From: Nitrospirota bacterium
Lineage (GTDB): Bacteria; Nitrospirota; Thermodesulfovibrionia; UBA6902
Assembly (NCBI GenBank): GCA_016222915.1
Contig: JACRQA010000104.1
Location: 1-33,766, forward strand
Direction: 5' to 3'
Length of the DNA stretch: 33,766 bases
The notes below the pieces were generated by a model, which did not search any database, had not been told where the DNA came from, and saw only the letters and a program-made list of their open reading frames with translations. A program made the position numbers and the translations under genes. Every line of letters starts with the position of its first letter. The first letter of the stretch is position 1. Of the stretch, positions 16,751 through 26,600 are shown one piece after another.

Positions 16751-16805
16751 TATTATTCCACGAAATAAATAATAAACTAAGTCGAGTTACTGAAAGGAAT
16801 TTTAT

Positions 16806-19800
16806 ATGAGGGGAGTGTCCTTAAAAAGGGTCTTCGCCGGAATATTGAGCCGGAAGCTGAGACTATTTGTAAGCTCTAATCTGTTCTGCTTTTCAATTTT
16901 TGTATTAATCCTGCTGATATCGTCGGCGCATGCGGCCCTGGACTTCCCGCATTTCGGGAACAACAACATCGGCTGCGACTCCTGCCATTTTGTGTACGGG
17001 TCACAACCGTCATTGATGCCGCCGTGGACAGCTCATACGCCGCAGGACATTGACGATACTCAATACAATACCCTCTGCTGGAGCTGCCATAACGATATTG
17101 ACGCCCCATACGTAAGAACGCATTCAAGCCTTCAGACGGACAGCGGCTATGGAAACTGGACCGTTGAGTGCAAGGTCTGTCATAACCCTCATTATCAGAG
17201 GCAGCTCAGGACATATGGAAGTTCTGCCTATCTTTATTCGGGGGTATCGACGGAAATTACATCCGCAACAATTACTCAGACAGGGGCGGGTTGGGGGGAG
17301 GACCAATGGGCAGGGATGATTGCGGTCGGCAATATAGCCAAAGCCGATTACAACTACAAAATAATCGGCAACACGGCGGACACGCTCACAGTACAGGGGC
17401 CGATGAACCTGACAAAAATCGCCACGGGGAACACCTTTGCAATAATTTACGGGAAGCTCATAAAAGATACGGTTGACCGCAGCAAGATTACACCTCCCAA
17501 GACCGACACCAAGACGGTAAGGTTTTTCAGGGACACAGGAAGCAAGTCATTTGCCGACGGTGATACAACGTATGACGGCATATGTGAAGTATGCCACACT
17601 CAAACCAGCTATCATGACGAAATAGGCTCCGGCGCTGCTCATAATGAAAGCCTGAAATGTGTCCAATGCCATAATCATGTCAACGGCTTTGCGCACGGCG
17701 GCGGAGGCGGAGGCGGCACGGGATGCGGAGATGCCTCAAGCTGTCACGGCCTGCAGAAGTCACATCCTACGCACGTCGATGGAAGTGGAATGCATTTGTC
17801 GCTTGCCTGTTCAGAATGCCACGATACATCCAATTTCCCTCAATTTAAGGACGGCCAGACTCTTGCGACAACAACCGTATGCAATCCCTGCCACAGTCCG
17901 GGGGGCACGTATGACGGTGTCTATGATCCGAATATCGGAGTCAAAATCAATTTCACCAATGGCGTATACGATAATAACGGGACCAGTCTTAAGCCTGGCA
18001 AAGAGAAGTGGTGCGCAAGCTGCCACGATGAAGGGCCTTCGGTTATTCAGGGCGTAAGCGCACCGAACGTTGTCGGCGATGAAGAAGGCGCTGAATACGG
18101 CTACGGCTATACCTGGGGATATTATCTTAGCGGTCACAAGATCGGCTGCCTCAATTGCCATGACGCCGCAAAACGTCATATCGACGGCGCGTACAGGACT
18201 TATGAAGTCCTGGATGACAGCCAGGCGAATGAATCAGTCCCTACGCCTTATACCGATGCTTACCGTCTGGCGAATGTTAAAGGCAAACCTGCGATGGTCA
18301 TTCCCTTAAACCCGACGGCCCCTTCGTACAATCTGCTTGACAGCTTTGCGCTCTGTTTCAAGTGCCATAAAAAGAATGACGTGATGGGGACGGCGTATAA
18401 TGACCGCGGCCGGACGAACTTTTATAATGCGACCTCCGGCCAAAACGCGCATTGGTATCATTTGCCCCTGGGCGACAACTATTACGATTCTGACTGGGAC
18501 ATCACGACTTACTCGACTTCGTTCCAGAAGCTCGATTCAGCGGTGTCCTGCGTTGCCTGCCATAACGTACACGGCGCGCCCAACCAGGCGATGCTCAGGC
18601 ACGGCGAGCTTATCAGCCTTCCGGGACAAACCAATGCCGTGCCTGCATTCAATATGAAATACATTCTGCCCGGCGATGGGGCCGGGGCGGTGAAGTTCAC
18701 CCCCACGCTCCCGCAGGCCGGTGATTATGAGGTCTTTGCCTATTGGGCATCGCTTAACGGCCGCAATGAGATTTCCCGCGCGGCAACCAACGCGCCGATC
18801 ACTATTTCTTACAACGGCGGGGCGCAGAGCGCGCAGTTGACAAAGGACCTGCGGTACAACTGCTGCAGTTGGAAATCCCTCGGAATTTATTCTTTCACCG
18901 GAGCAGGGAATGAATATGTCGAGATGACTTCGTCCGCTGCCGACGGCGCTATCATCGCGGACGGCATGAAGTGGGTGAAGACGGACACCGGCGCAGAGGT
19001 AGTGATGGATGAAGAGGCCGCTTCTTTCCTGCCGTCGACCAATGACTGGACCCTGAGGAGCAACCCGGGATACAGTTTAAACGATGACTACCGGGACTAT
19101 GGTCCTATTACCAGCACAACCGCGCCGGTTTCGCAGAGCGTAGCCGGGGCAGGGCCGGGCAGCTCGGGGCCGGTCAATAACCGGATATGCACTGCCTGTC
19201 ACTACAGCCCTGTCTGGCACCGCACCCCGAACCCTTTGCCGATGGTCATTCCATTGACCTTTGATGACGAAATCACAGCGGACGGCACAGTCGATCTGCT
19301 CTTCGGGGCCTGGGTGAAATCCCCGGGAGGAGTTATCACTTCTGTAACTATTGATCTTTCAGTAATAGGAGGCGGTCAGACCCAGACATTATATGACGAT
19401 GGCACACACGGTGATACTGTCGCCGGTGACAACCTCTACAGCTTTCTCCGGACGATTCCCGATTACGCCCCTTCAGGCACTAATACATTTCACATTATCG
19501 CTGTGACCAGCCAGGGGCAGGGTGAAGCCGATCTTGAGGTCACCTTCGTCACGCCAGGAGAAATCATCTGGGACAACGACAGCGGCGACGGATTGTGGAG
19601 CACACCTGAAAACTGGAGCGCTGACAGTCTTCCTGTTGCAGGTGACAAGGTTGTCTTTAAACATACTTCAAACACCAATTGTTTTGCCGATACTATTCCG
19701 GCGGGACTGACATACATCGGCTTGAATCCGGGTTATACTGCTACCCTGACTCTATCGTCAAATCTCAATGGCGGGTCGAGAACGTTAAACGTTAACGAAC

Positions 19801-22800
19801 TTCGTGCATACGCCGGACATCTGCTTCTGCAGGGCGATACCTCAGTCGTCAATGCAGCCTCCGGCGGCACCGCAGACAAACCGCATGGGGCCGGGCTTAC
19901 GATCAATGCATCAAACGTGATCGTCGGTCCAAGCGGCCACATCAGCGCAGACGGCCAGGGATTCGGCCCGCAATCCGGTCCCGGCGCAAGCAGCGTCAAC
20001 TGGGCGTCCGGCGGGAGTTACGGCGGTTTCGGAACATCCACCGATGGCATACGCGATACGTTCCCCTATGGGTCGATTACCGAGCCTACCGCGCTCGGAA
20101 GCGGCGGGGCAACTGTATCGAGCGGCGGCAGCGGCGGCGGGGCAATGAAGCTCATTGTATCCGATACGGTGACGGTCAGAGGACTGATTTCCGCAGCCGG
20201 CATCAATGCCGACGGCGGCGGCTCGGGCGGCAGTGTATGGATCATTACAAACAGGATCGAAGGTGAAGGCACGATCAGCGCCAGGGGCGGCTACAACGCC
20301 TACCGCACAGGCGGCGGCGGTCGAATATCATTACAGTGGAACAGCGGCAATTTCGATTTTGACGGATTGATTACCACCGAGGGTTCAACCGGCGCGACGA
20401 ACGGGTCGTTATGGGTGAATGCGGTGGGCGGCAGCAACGCCTGGGCCGAGATGTGGAATGCATCACGGCCGGTAAACAGCCTTGTGGCAATCCCACCCGG
20501 AGAATATACTCTTAACGATCTGCGCATTCTGAATGGCGCAAATATCGAATGTCTGGGAGACCGGAGCGCGATCAACGCAGCGTCGGGCGGGACCGAAGCG
20601 ATACCACACGGCAGCGGCGTCACGATTCATTCCAACAACATCGTGATAGAATCGGGCGGCATTCTTTCAGCCGACGGCATGGGCTTTTATCCGCAGCAAG
20701 GCCCAGGTACCGGGGCGTCAAATGGCGGCAGCTATGGCGGATATGGCATGGGCGTAGACAGCCAAAGGCGGTCGTTTGCATACGGCTCCGCACTGGTCCC
20801 CACCGCGCTTGGCAGTGGCGGCGGCACATCGCAAGCCGGACCGGGCGGGGGCGCGATAAAGCTGGACGTATCCGGCAATGTAACAATTGACGGGACACTT
20901 TCGGCGGTAGGACACGGCTGTAAGATGTCGACTGCCGGTTCAGGCGGCAGTATTTGGATCGTTGCAAACACTATAGCCGGATCAGGATTGATCAATGCAA
21001 GCGGCGGCGATGACTGGTGGGGCACGGGTTACAGCGGCGGCGGCGGCAGAATTAGGCTTGATTGGCAAACGGGCAAGTACTTGTTCAACGGCATAGTGAA
21101 GGCCGAGGGGCCGGATAACGCAACAAACGGCGCCCTCTGGGTAAATGCGGTGGGCGGCAGTAATTCCTGGAATGAGTTGTGGAATGCCTCGCGCCATGTT
21201 ACCGGCTCTGTTGCCTTGCCTTCGGGAACATACACGATTTCAGAGCTTCACATAGACTCAGGCGTCTCTTTGGATGGACAGGGAGACCCGACTGTCATCA
21301 ATGCGGCCTCCGGCGGCACAGCCGATAAACCCCATGGCCAAGGCGTAATAATCAACGCTGATAACATTACGATTGCAAGCACTGCATCGCTAAACGCCGA
21401 CTTCATGGGCTTCCGGCCGCAGCAAGGCCCCGGAGGAAATCTTGATTGGGGCGGCAGTTACGGCGGTTACGGAAACCATATCTACGGCTGGCAGAGAGGC
21501 TCTCTATACGGCTCTTTTACTGAACCAACAGCGTTAGGCAGCGGCGGAGGTGGCTTTTCCACCAACGGTTTGGGCGGCGGCGCCCTCAAATTAAATGTCA
21601 GCGATACGATCACTATTAACGGTACCCTTTCAGCCAACGGCGAGGCGGTCAAGGGCGGAGGCGGTTCCGGCGGCAGTATTTGGGTCACAGCCGATACGAT
21701 AACCGGAACAGGCGCGATCAGCGCCATGAGCCCGCTGCGGTGGGCATCAGCCTACAGCGGCGGGGGCGGTCGCATATCCCTGCAGTGGAACACCGGCAAC
21801 CTTTCATTTACCGGACAGGTAAAGACAGAGGGTGTTGGCACTGCAACGAGCGGCACCCTTTGGGTCAATGCGGTAGGCAGCGCCAATTCCTGGAATGAGC
21901 TGTGGAATGCCTCACGTCCTGTAAGCGGTTCGGTGGCCCTGCCTTCAGGCTCATATGACATTGCCGAGTTGACCATTCCTTCCGGCATCAGACTGGATGT
22001 TCAGGGAGACAATGGCGCAAGCGGCGCTGAAGGCGCAGGGGTGACGATCAATTCCAATAACATCACAGTTGAAACAGGGGCGACTATTCGAGGCGACTCG
22101 CTTGGCTTCAGACAAAGGCAAGGCCCCGGAGCGGCAACCTCAGGTCTGTATGGCGCGAGCCACGGCGGTATCGGCTCATCCGGCGCCCCGATATACGGCT
22201 CCGAAACCTTGCCTGTATCCCTGGGCAGCGGCGGCAGTGACTCAAGCAGTGGCGGACCAGGCGGCAGCGCAGTCAAGCTGGCGGCAGAAAATACATTGAC
22301 CATCAACGGATCAATCTCCGTAAACGGTCAAGGCACAACCGGCGGCGGCGGCGCGGGCGGCAGCGTCCTGCTGATTACCGACATCCTTGCCGGAGCCGGA
22401 TCGATCACTGCCAACGGCGGCTCAAACGGCGGCGGCGGGGGCCGGATCGCGGTCCATTACAATACCGACAATTCATTATTGAGCAGCAATAGTACGGCAA
22501 ACGGCGGCAGCGGCACACCTTCCGGCGGAAACGGAACGATAGACTTTGCGAATGATGCAGACGGGATATACGCGGGCATGAAGAGCGCCTTCGCTTCGGA
22601 TGCCTCCGGCGGCGGGGCCGGGATCCAATCCGGCGATCAAGTGGTTATCCAATTCAGAGGCCCGACCGAGGGGACTGCTATAACTGCCGGCAACATCGAT
22701 ACAGCCCTTCAATTGTCGAACTCTCATTCCTGGCTGGACAGCCTGGGCGGCATTCAGCCGGCTGTATGGTCGACAGATATCTACACAAACGATACCTTGA

Positions 22801-23588
22801 CCATTAACCTGTCCATAGCCGGCGGAGTCCCGGATGTTGCAGTGGGAGACAATATTACTATGGGTGGAGTTATTAGGGATGATTTAGGCAATTACCCCAC
22901 CGGGACTGTAATCCTGAGCGGCTTCTTCGGTTCTATTCCGATGGGAGCGGTTGCTTATTGGCCAATGGATGAAGGCAGCGGCGACAAAGTGTTTGAAGCG
23001 ACGGGAAGCAGCAATGACGGCACGCTTAAGCCAAATTATCCGGCTGACGCTCCGGCCTGGAATCCGGCAGGCCATACAGCCTCGGCCCTGTCTTTTGACG
23101 GTGTCAATGATTATGTCGATACAGGTAATCCGGCCTCTCTCAACCCGGCCTGGCGCGAGCCGTTTTCCGTGGAGGCATATGTAAAATTCAATTCGCTGAC
23201 CAACTTCCATATGCTGGTTACCAAAATCAATAATGCCTTACCTTACCGCGGCTGGCAGTTGTGTAAGGACAGCGCCAATAAAATTGCTTTTTACCTCGTG
23301 GACGATTTCGGAGCAGGCAAGTATTTACTGCGCACCTCCTCCAGCGCTGTTACCACGGGCACATGGTACCACGTGGTTGTAACGTATGACGGCGGCGCGA
23401 CGGGCAATTCCATCAACATATATTTAAACGAGGCGCTCGACCAGGCCGCTCCTACCGACGGAGCGAACGCCGCAGCAATGACCACAATCGCTAATACAGA
23501 GAACGTGAAGCTTGGTGTGCGGGGGACGAATAGTTATCCTTTCAAGGGGACCATGGACGAGGTAATTATTTACAGACCTGGGTATTAA
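16806..23588 (+). CDS. Giant secreted multiheme cytochrome with golvesin-like insert, Gly-rich 240-residue repeats and LamG domain
   Basis: AAAGGA lies 7 bp before ATG. The signal peptide ends SSAHA before ALDFPHFGNNNIGCDSCH. There are twelve CXXCH motifs plus one CX5CH (Cys307-Cys313-His314) at a position where paralogues have CXXCH. Between hemes 11 (residue 581) and 12 (about 794) is a golvesin-like beta domain (about 620-745), possibly carbohydrate-binding. Next is an Ig-like domain with LYDDGTHGDTVAGDNLYS (about 800-915). Four Gly-rich repeats of about 240 residues follow (1000-1912), each ending near LWVNAVGG and W(N/A)E(L/M)WNASRPV. Then come a GIQSGDQVVIQF linker (1918-2045) and a LamG/concanavalin-like domain (2047-2260). 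The 2260-residue chain stops inside the final LamG strand (DEVIIYRPGY), slightly short of family length. An extracellular electron carrier with sugar- or surface-binding parts is inferred. Confidence 0.93.
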   Translation: MRGVSLKRVFAGILSRKLRLFVSSNLFCFSIFVLILLISSAHAALDFPHFGNNNIGCDSCHFVYGSQPSLMPPWTAHTPQDIDDTQYNTLCWSCHNDIDAPYVRTHSSLQTDSGYGNWTVECKVCHNPHYQRQLRTYGSSAYLYSGVSTEITSATITQTGAGWGEDQWAGMIAVGNIAKADYNYKIIGNTADTLTVQGPMNLTKIATGNTFAIIYGKLIKDTVDRSKITPPKTDTKTVRFFRDTGSKSFADGDTTYDGICEVCHTQTSYHDEIGSGAAHNESLKCVQCHNHVNGFAHGGGGGGGTGCGDASSCHGLQKSHPTHVDGSGMHLSLACSECHDTSNFPQFKDGQTLATTTVCNPCHSPGGTYDGVYDPNIGVKINFTNGVYDNNGTSLKPGKEKWCASCHDEGPSVIQGVSAPNVVGDEEGAEYGYGYTWGYYLSGHKIGCLNCHDAAKRHIDGAYRTYEVLDDSQANESVPTPYTDAYRLANVKGKPAMVIPLNPTAPSYNLLDSFALCFKCHKKNDVMGTAYNDRGRTNFYNATSGQNAHWYHLPLGDNYYDSDWDITTYSTSFQKLDSAVSCVACHNVHGAPNQAMLRHGELISLPGQTNAVPAFNMKYILPGDGAGAVKFTPTLPQAGDYEVFAYWASLNGRNEISRAATNAPITISYNGGAQSAQLTKDLRYNCCSWKSLGIYSFTGAGNEYVEMTSSAADGAIIADGMKWVKTDTGAEVVMDEEAASFLPSTNDWTLRSNPGYSLNDDYRDYGPITSTTAPVSQSVAGAGPGSSGPVNNRICTACHYSPVWHRTPNPLPMVIPLTFDDEITADGTVDLLFGAWVKSPGGVITSVTIDLSVIGGGQTQTLYDDGTHGDTVAGDNLYSFLRTIPDYAPSGTNTFHIIAVTSQGQGEADLEVTFVTPGEIIWDNDSGDGLWSTPENWSADSLPVAGDKVVFKHTSNTNCFADTIPAGLTYIGLNPGYTATLTLSSNLNGGSRTLNVNELRAYAGHLLLQGDTSVVNAASGGTADKPHGAGLTINASNVIVGPSGHISADGQGFGPQSGPGASSVNWASGGSYGGFGTSTDGIRDTFPYGSITEPTALGSGGATVSSGGSGGGAMKLIVSDTVTVRGLISAAGINADGGGSGGSVWIITNRIEGEGTISARGGYNAYRTGGGGRISLQWNSGNFDFDGLITTEGSTGATNGSLWVNAVGGSNAWAEMWNASRPVNSLVAIPPGEYTLNDLRILNGANIECLGDRSAINAASGGTEAIPHGSGVTIHSNNIVIESGGILSADGMGFYPQQGPGTGASNGGSYGGYGMGVDSQRRSFAYGSALVPTALGSGGGTSQAGPGGGAIKLDVSGNVTIDGTLSAVGHGCKMSTAGSGGSIWIVANTIAGSGLINASGGDDWWGTGYSGGGGRIRLDWQTGKYLFNGIVKAEGPDNATNGALWVNAVGGSNSWNELWNASRHVTGSVALPSGTYTISELHIDSGVSLDGQGDPTVINAASGGTADKPHGQGVIINADNITIASTASLNADFMGFRPQQGPGGNLDWGGSYGGYGNHIYGWQRGSLYGSFTEPTALGSGGGGFSTNGLGGGALKLNVSDTITINGTLSANGEAVKGGGGSGGSIWVTADTITGTGAISAMSPLRWASAYSGGGGRISLQWNTGNLSFTGQVKTEGVGTATSGTLWVNAVGSANSWNELWNASRPVSGSVALPSGSYDIAELTIPSGIRLDVQGDNGASGAEGAGVTINSNNITVETGATIRGDSLGFRQRQGPGAATSGLYGASHGGIGSSGAPIYGSETLPVSLGSGGSDSSSGGPGGSAVKLAAENTLTINGSISVNGQGTTGGGGAGGSVLLITDILAGAGSITANGGSNGGGGGRIAVHYNTDNSLLSSNSTANGGSGTPSGGNGTIDFANDADGIYAGMKSAFASDASGGGAGIQSGDQVVIQFRGPTEGTAITAGNIDTALQLSNSHSWLDSLGGIQPAVWSTDIYTNDTLTINLSIAGGVPDVAVGDNITMGGVIRDDLGNYPTGTVILSGFFGSIPMGAVAYWPMDEGSGDKVFEATGSSNDGTLKPNYPADAPAWNPAGHTASALSFDGVNDYVDTGNPASLNPAWREPFSVEAYVKFNSLTNFHMLVTKINNALPYRGWQLCKDSANKIAFYLVDDFGAGKYLLRTSSSAVTTGTWYHVVVTYDGGATGNSINIYLNEALDQAAPTDGANAAAMTTIANTENVKLGVRGTNSYPFKGTMDEVIIYRPGY
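19795..22545 (+). repeat. Four tandem Gly-rich repeats of about 240 residues (coding)
   Basis: Copies begin near 19800, 20515, 21242 and 21967, a period of about 722 bp; the last copy is shorter at its C-terminal end. Each has NAASGG, a GGSYGG(Y/F)G segment, EPTALGSGG, GGA(M/I/L)KL.VS, SGGS(I/V)W, GGGGRI.L.W and LWVNAVGG. A beta-helix or beta-roll fold is likely. Confidence 0.85.
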
Positions 23589-23618
23589 TGCTTGGGCAGA
23601 TAACAAGAGGGGCGTTAT

Positions 23619-26600
23619 TTGAGACTGAGGGGTGGGACATTTTCAGCAGGACATCATATTATTAAGAGCAACATATTGCTCTTAACGCTGATGCTGGTCC
23701 TGTCAGCAGTCTCAGTATTTGCAGCGACTGATTACCCTCATTCGGGCATCAACAACATCGGCTGCGACTCCTGCCATTTTGTGTATGGGTCACAGCCGTC
23801 CTTATTGCCTCCGTGGACCGTGCATGCCCCTCAGGACATAGATGACACTCAATACAACACCCTCTGCTGGAGCTGCCATAACGATATCGATGCCCCATAT
23901 GTGCGAACTCATTCGAGCCTTCAGACGGACAACGGCTATGGAGACTGGACCGTAGAATGCAAGGTCTGTCATAACCCTCATTATCAGAGGCAGTTCAGGG
24001 TCTATGGAAGCCAAAGCTACCTTTATTCAGGACAGTCGACGGGAGTTACATCAACAACCATCACCCGTGCAGGGGCGGGCTGGGAGGAAAACCAGTGGGC
24101 AGGTGAGATAGTTGTCGGCAATATTTCCAAACCCGATTACAATTACAAGATCATAAGCAATACTGCAGATACATTGACGGTGCAGGGGCCTGTAAATTTG
24201 ACGAAGGTCATCACTGGGAACACCTTTGCAATCATATACGGGAAACTTGTAAAGGAATCGATTGACCGCAGTAAGATCACCCCGCCAAAGACTAACGTCA
24301 AGACGGCAAGATTTTTCAGAGATACAGGGAGCAAGTCATTCGCAGATGGTGACGCGACATATGACGGCATATGTGAAGTATGCCACACAGAGACCAACTA
24401 TCATGACGAAATAGGCTCCGGTGCAGCGCATAATGAGGGAGTGCGATGCACTCAGTGCCACAACCATGTCAACGGGTTCGGGCATGGTGGCGGAGGCGGC
24501 ACAGGCTGCGATTCCTGCCACGGCCATGATGCAGGCTGGCAAGGCAATAATAATCTTGGGAAGGGGACGTTCAAAAGCCATTCGACCCACACTGAAAACG
24601 ACAGTGATGATTTAAAAGGGCCTTATATTGTCTGCGGTGATTGTCACGACACGGGCAGCTTCCCTAATTTTAAATCAGGCGCGGATATAAACGGCGATGG
24701 TAAATTTAATCTTTTGGAGACTGATGTCTGCAACCCTTGCCACAGCCCTGAGGGTACATATGACGGAGCTAACAACAATGTGATCGGCGCAAAGGCCAAC
24801 TGGCAGGAGGGCATTTATAATGCTGATGGCGCTACATTGCAGCCGGGCAAGGAAAAGTGGTGCGCGGGTTGTCACGATGAAGGGTCTTCAATTATTCAAA
24901 GCGTCAGCGCTCCAAACGTTATCGGCGATGAAGATGGTGTATACACATATGGTATAGGCTGGGGTTTTTACAAGACCGGTCATGGTCTGCAGGACGGCCA
25001 GGTCTATCCTTCCAAGGACGGTGACTTTCCACCCTTGATGGTCAACGGCTCGACACGCCCAATCGGGTGCAGCAGTTGTCATGATTTTTCCAGCAGACAC
25101 ATTGACGGAGTGGACAGGACGTACGGCACGCAATCGATTACCGCGGCAGGTTACCGGCAGGGCTACCGGTTAAAGATGGTGAACGGCAAAGAGCCCATGC
25201 AAATACCAAGGCCGGGAAGCAGTATTAACTTCGACGACTACCTGCTCTGCTTCCAGTGTCACGAATCAGAGCCGTTTCTTGATCCCATAGATGAGCGATC
25301 AAACATGGCGCAGCGCAGCACCGGCAATGCTAATTTGAAGGTCGGTCATTATTATCACTTGAGTCAAATATGGTGGCAGGGCTGGAAATCCGACTGGAGG
25401 ACGACATCAAACAGCGGAGTGAGCTGTCCGCAGTGCCACAACGTTCACGGCAGCAAGAACATGGCGATGTTGTCCGATGGATCGCTTACCGGCACACCGC
25501 CGGGCTTTGAATTTTACTATTACAACAGGGCGCTTTCCAGTAAGGACATCAACGGCTACAATCCGCCGACGCCTCGGAATATGCCTTTAAGGCTTGCCGA
25601 CGGCTTCCAATGGCTGCCGCTAAGCACCAACAGGGTCGGTTGCAGCGCGACATGCCATGGTCAAATTCTATATAGAAATTTCGAATGGACCCCTTACAAT
25701 GTTCCAAACAGCCCTCCTGTCCTTTCGTGGACGGGCGAGACCAATTACACGTCCGATAGTGTTTATCCCAAAAGCGCTGTATCAGGAAGTAATTTCGAGT
25801 TCAGGATCAATTACGCGGACCACTTGACTAATATGGACGGAGGAGGTTTTTATAATTCCCCGAGCTATATTAGGGTGATGCTCGACAATAATAATGACGG
25901 CGTTTTCGAGACAGCTTACTCCATGGACTACGTGAGCGCAGCGCCCTCAGGCGGGAGGATATATAAGAAGATCATATCCATCAGAAATACTTACAGCAAT
26001 ACCATACGCTACAAAATTTCAGCGGCAGACGGGCCGGACACCGTGTCTACCGGCTCTTCTCCCAGCGGGCTGCAGGCTGTCGGCGACCCTGCGAATGAAA
26101 ACACAATCTCGATAATCAATCGCGCGCCTGTGCTTTCATGGACTAACGAGACGAATTATGAAAATGACGGTGTTAATCCAAACGCCGGGGCCGTCGGACA
26201 GGCTTTCACCTTCAGAGTCAAATATACGGACCCAGACAATCAGCCGCCTGATGCAAACGGAGTGCGGGTCATTGTTAATGGTGTTGAATATGTCCTGGAT
26301 GAGAAGGCCGGCGGTTATTACGATACCGGGAGAATCTACTACAAGGTCATAGCTCTTACCACCGCAGGAGAGCTCAGCTACAGGTTTATCGCTAATGACT
26401 ACTTTGGCCTTCCGGCCACTGGAGAGCCTGTGTCTGATCATACAGTGACGGTGCAGGCGTCTTCCACGCCCCCAACCCTTGAATGGGTTATTGAGCCGGG
26501 CCGCATAGAAGGGATCAAACCAGCAAGCGGCGTATCGGGCGATGAATTCGAATTCAGGATCAAGTACACGGACCTGAATAACCAGTGGCCTCCGCTGGCG

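Larger units (their letters stand above)
16536..16805. other. Intergenic region, 270 bp, upstream of the second complete cytochrome gene
   Basis: The region holds the sigma-54-type site (16716-16731), the shortened element relative (16733-16750), a CCTTA-TTG-TAAGG palindrome (16680-16692) and a CGAAATAAATAA stretch (16761-16772). No clear terminator for the aldolase operon is visible. Confidence 0.5.
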
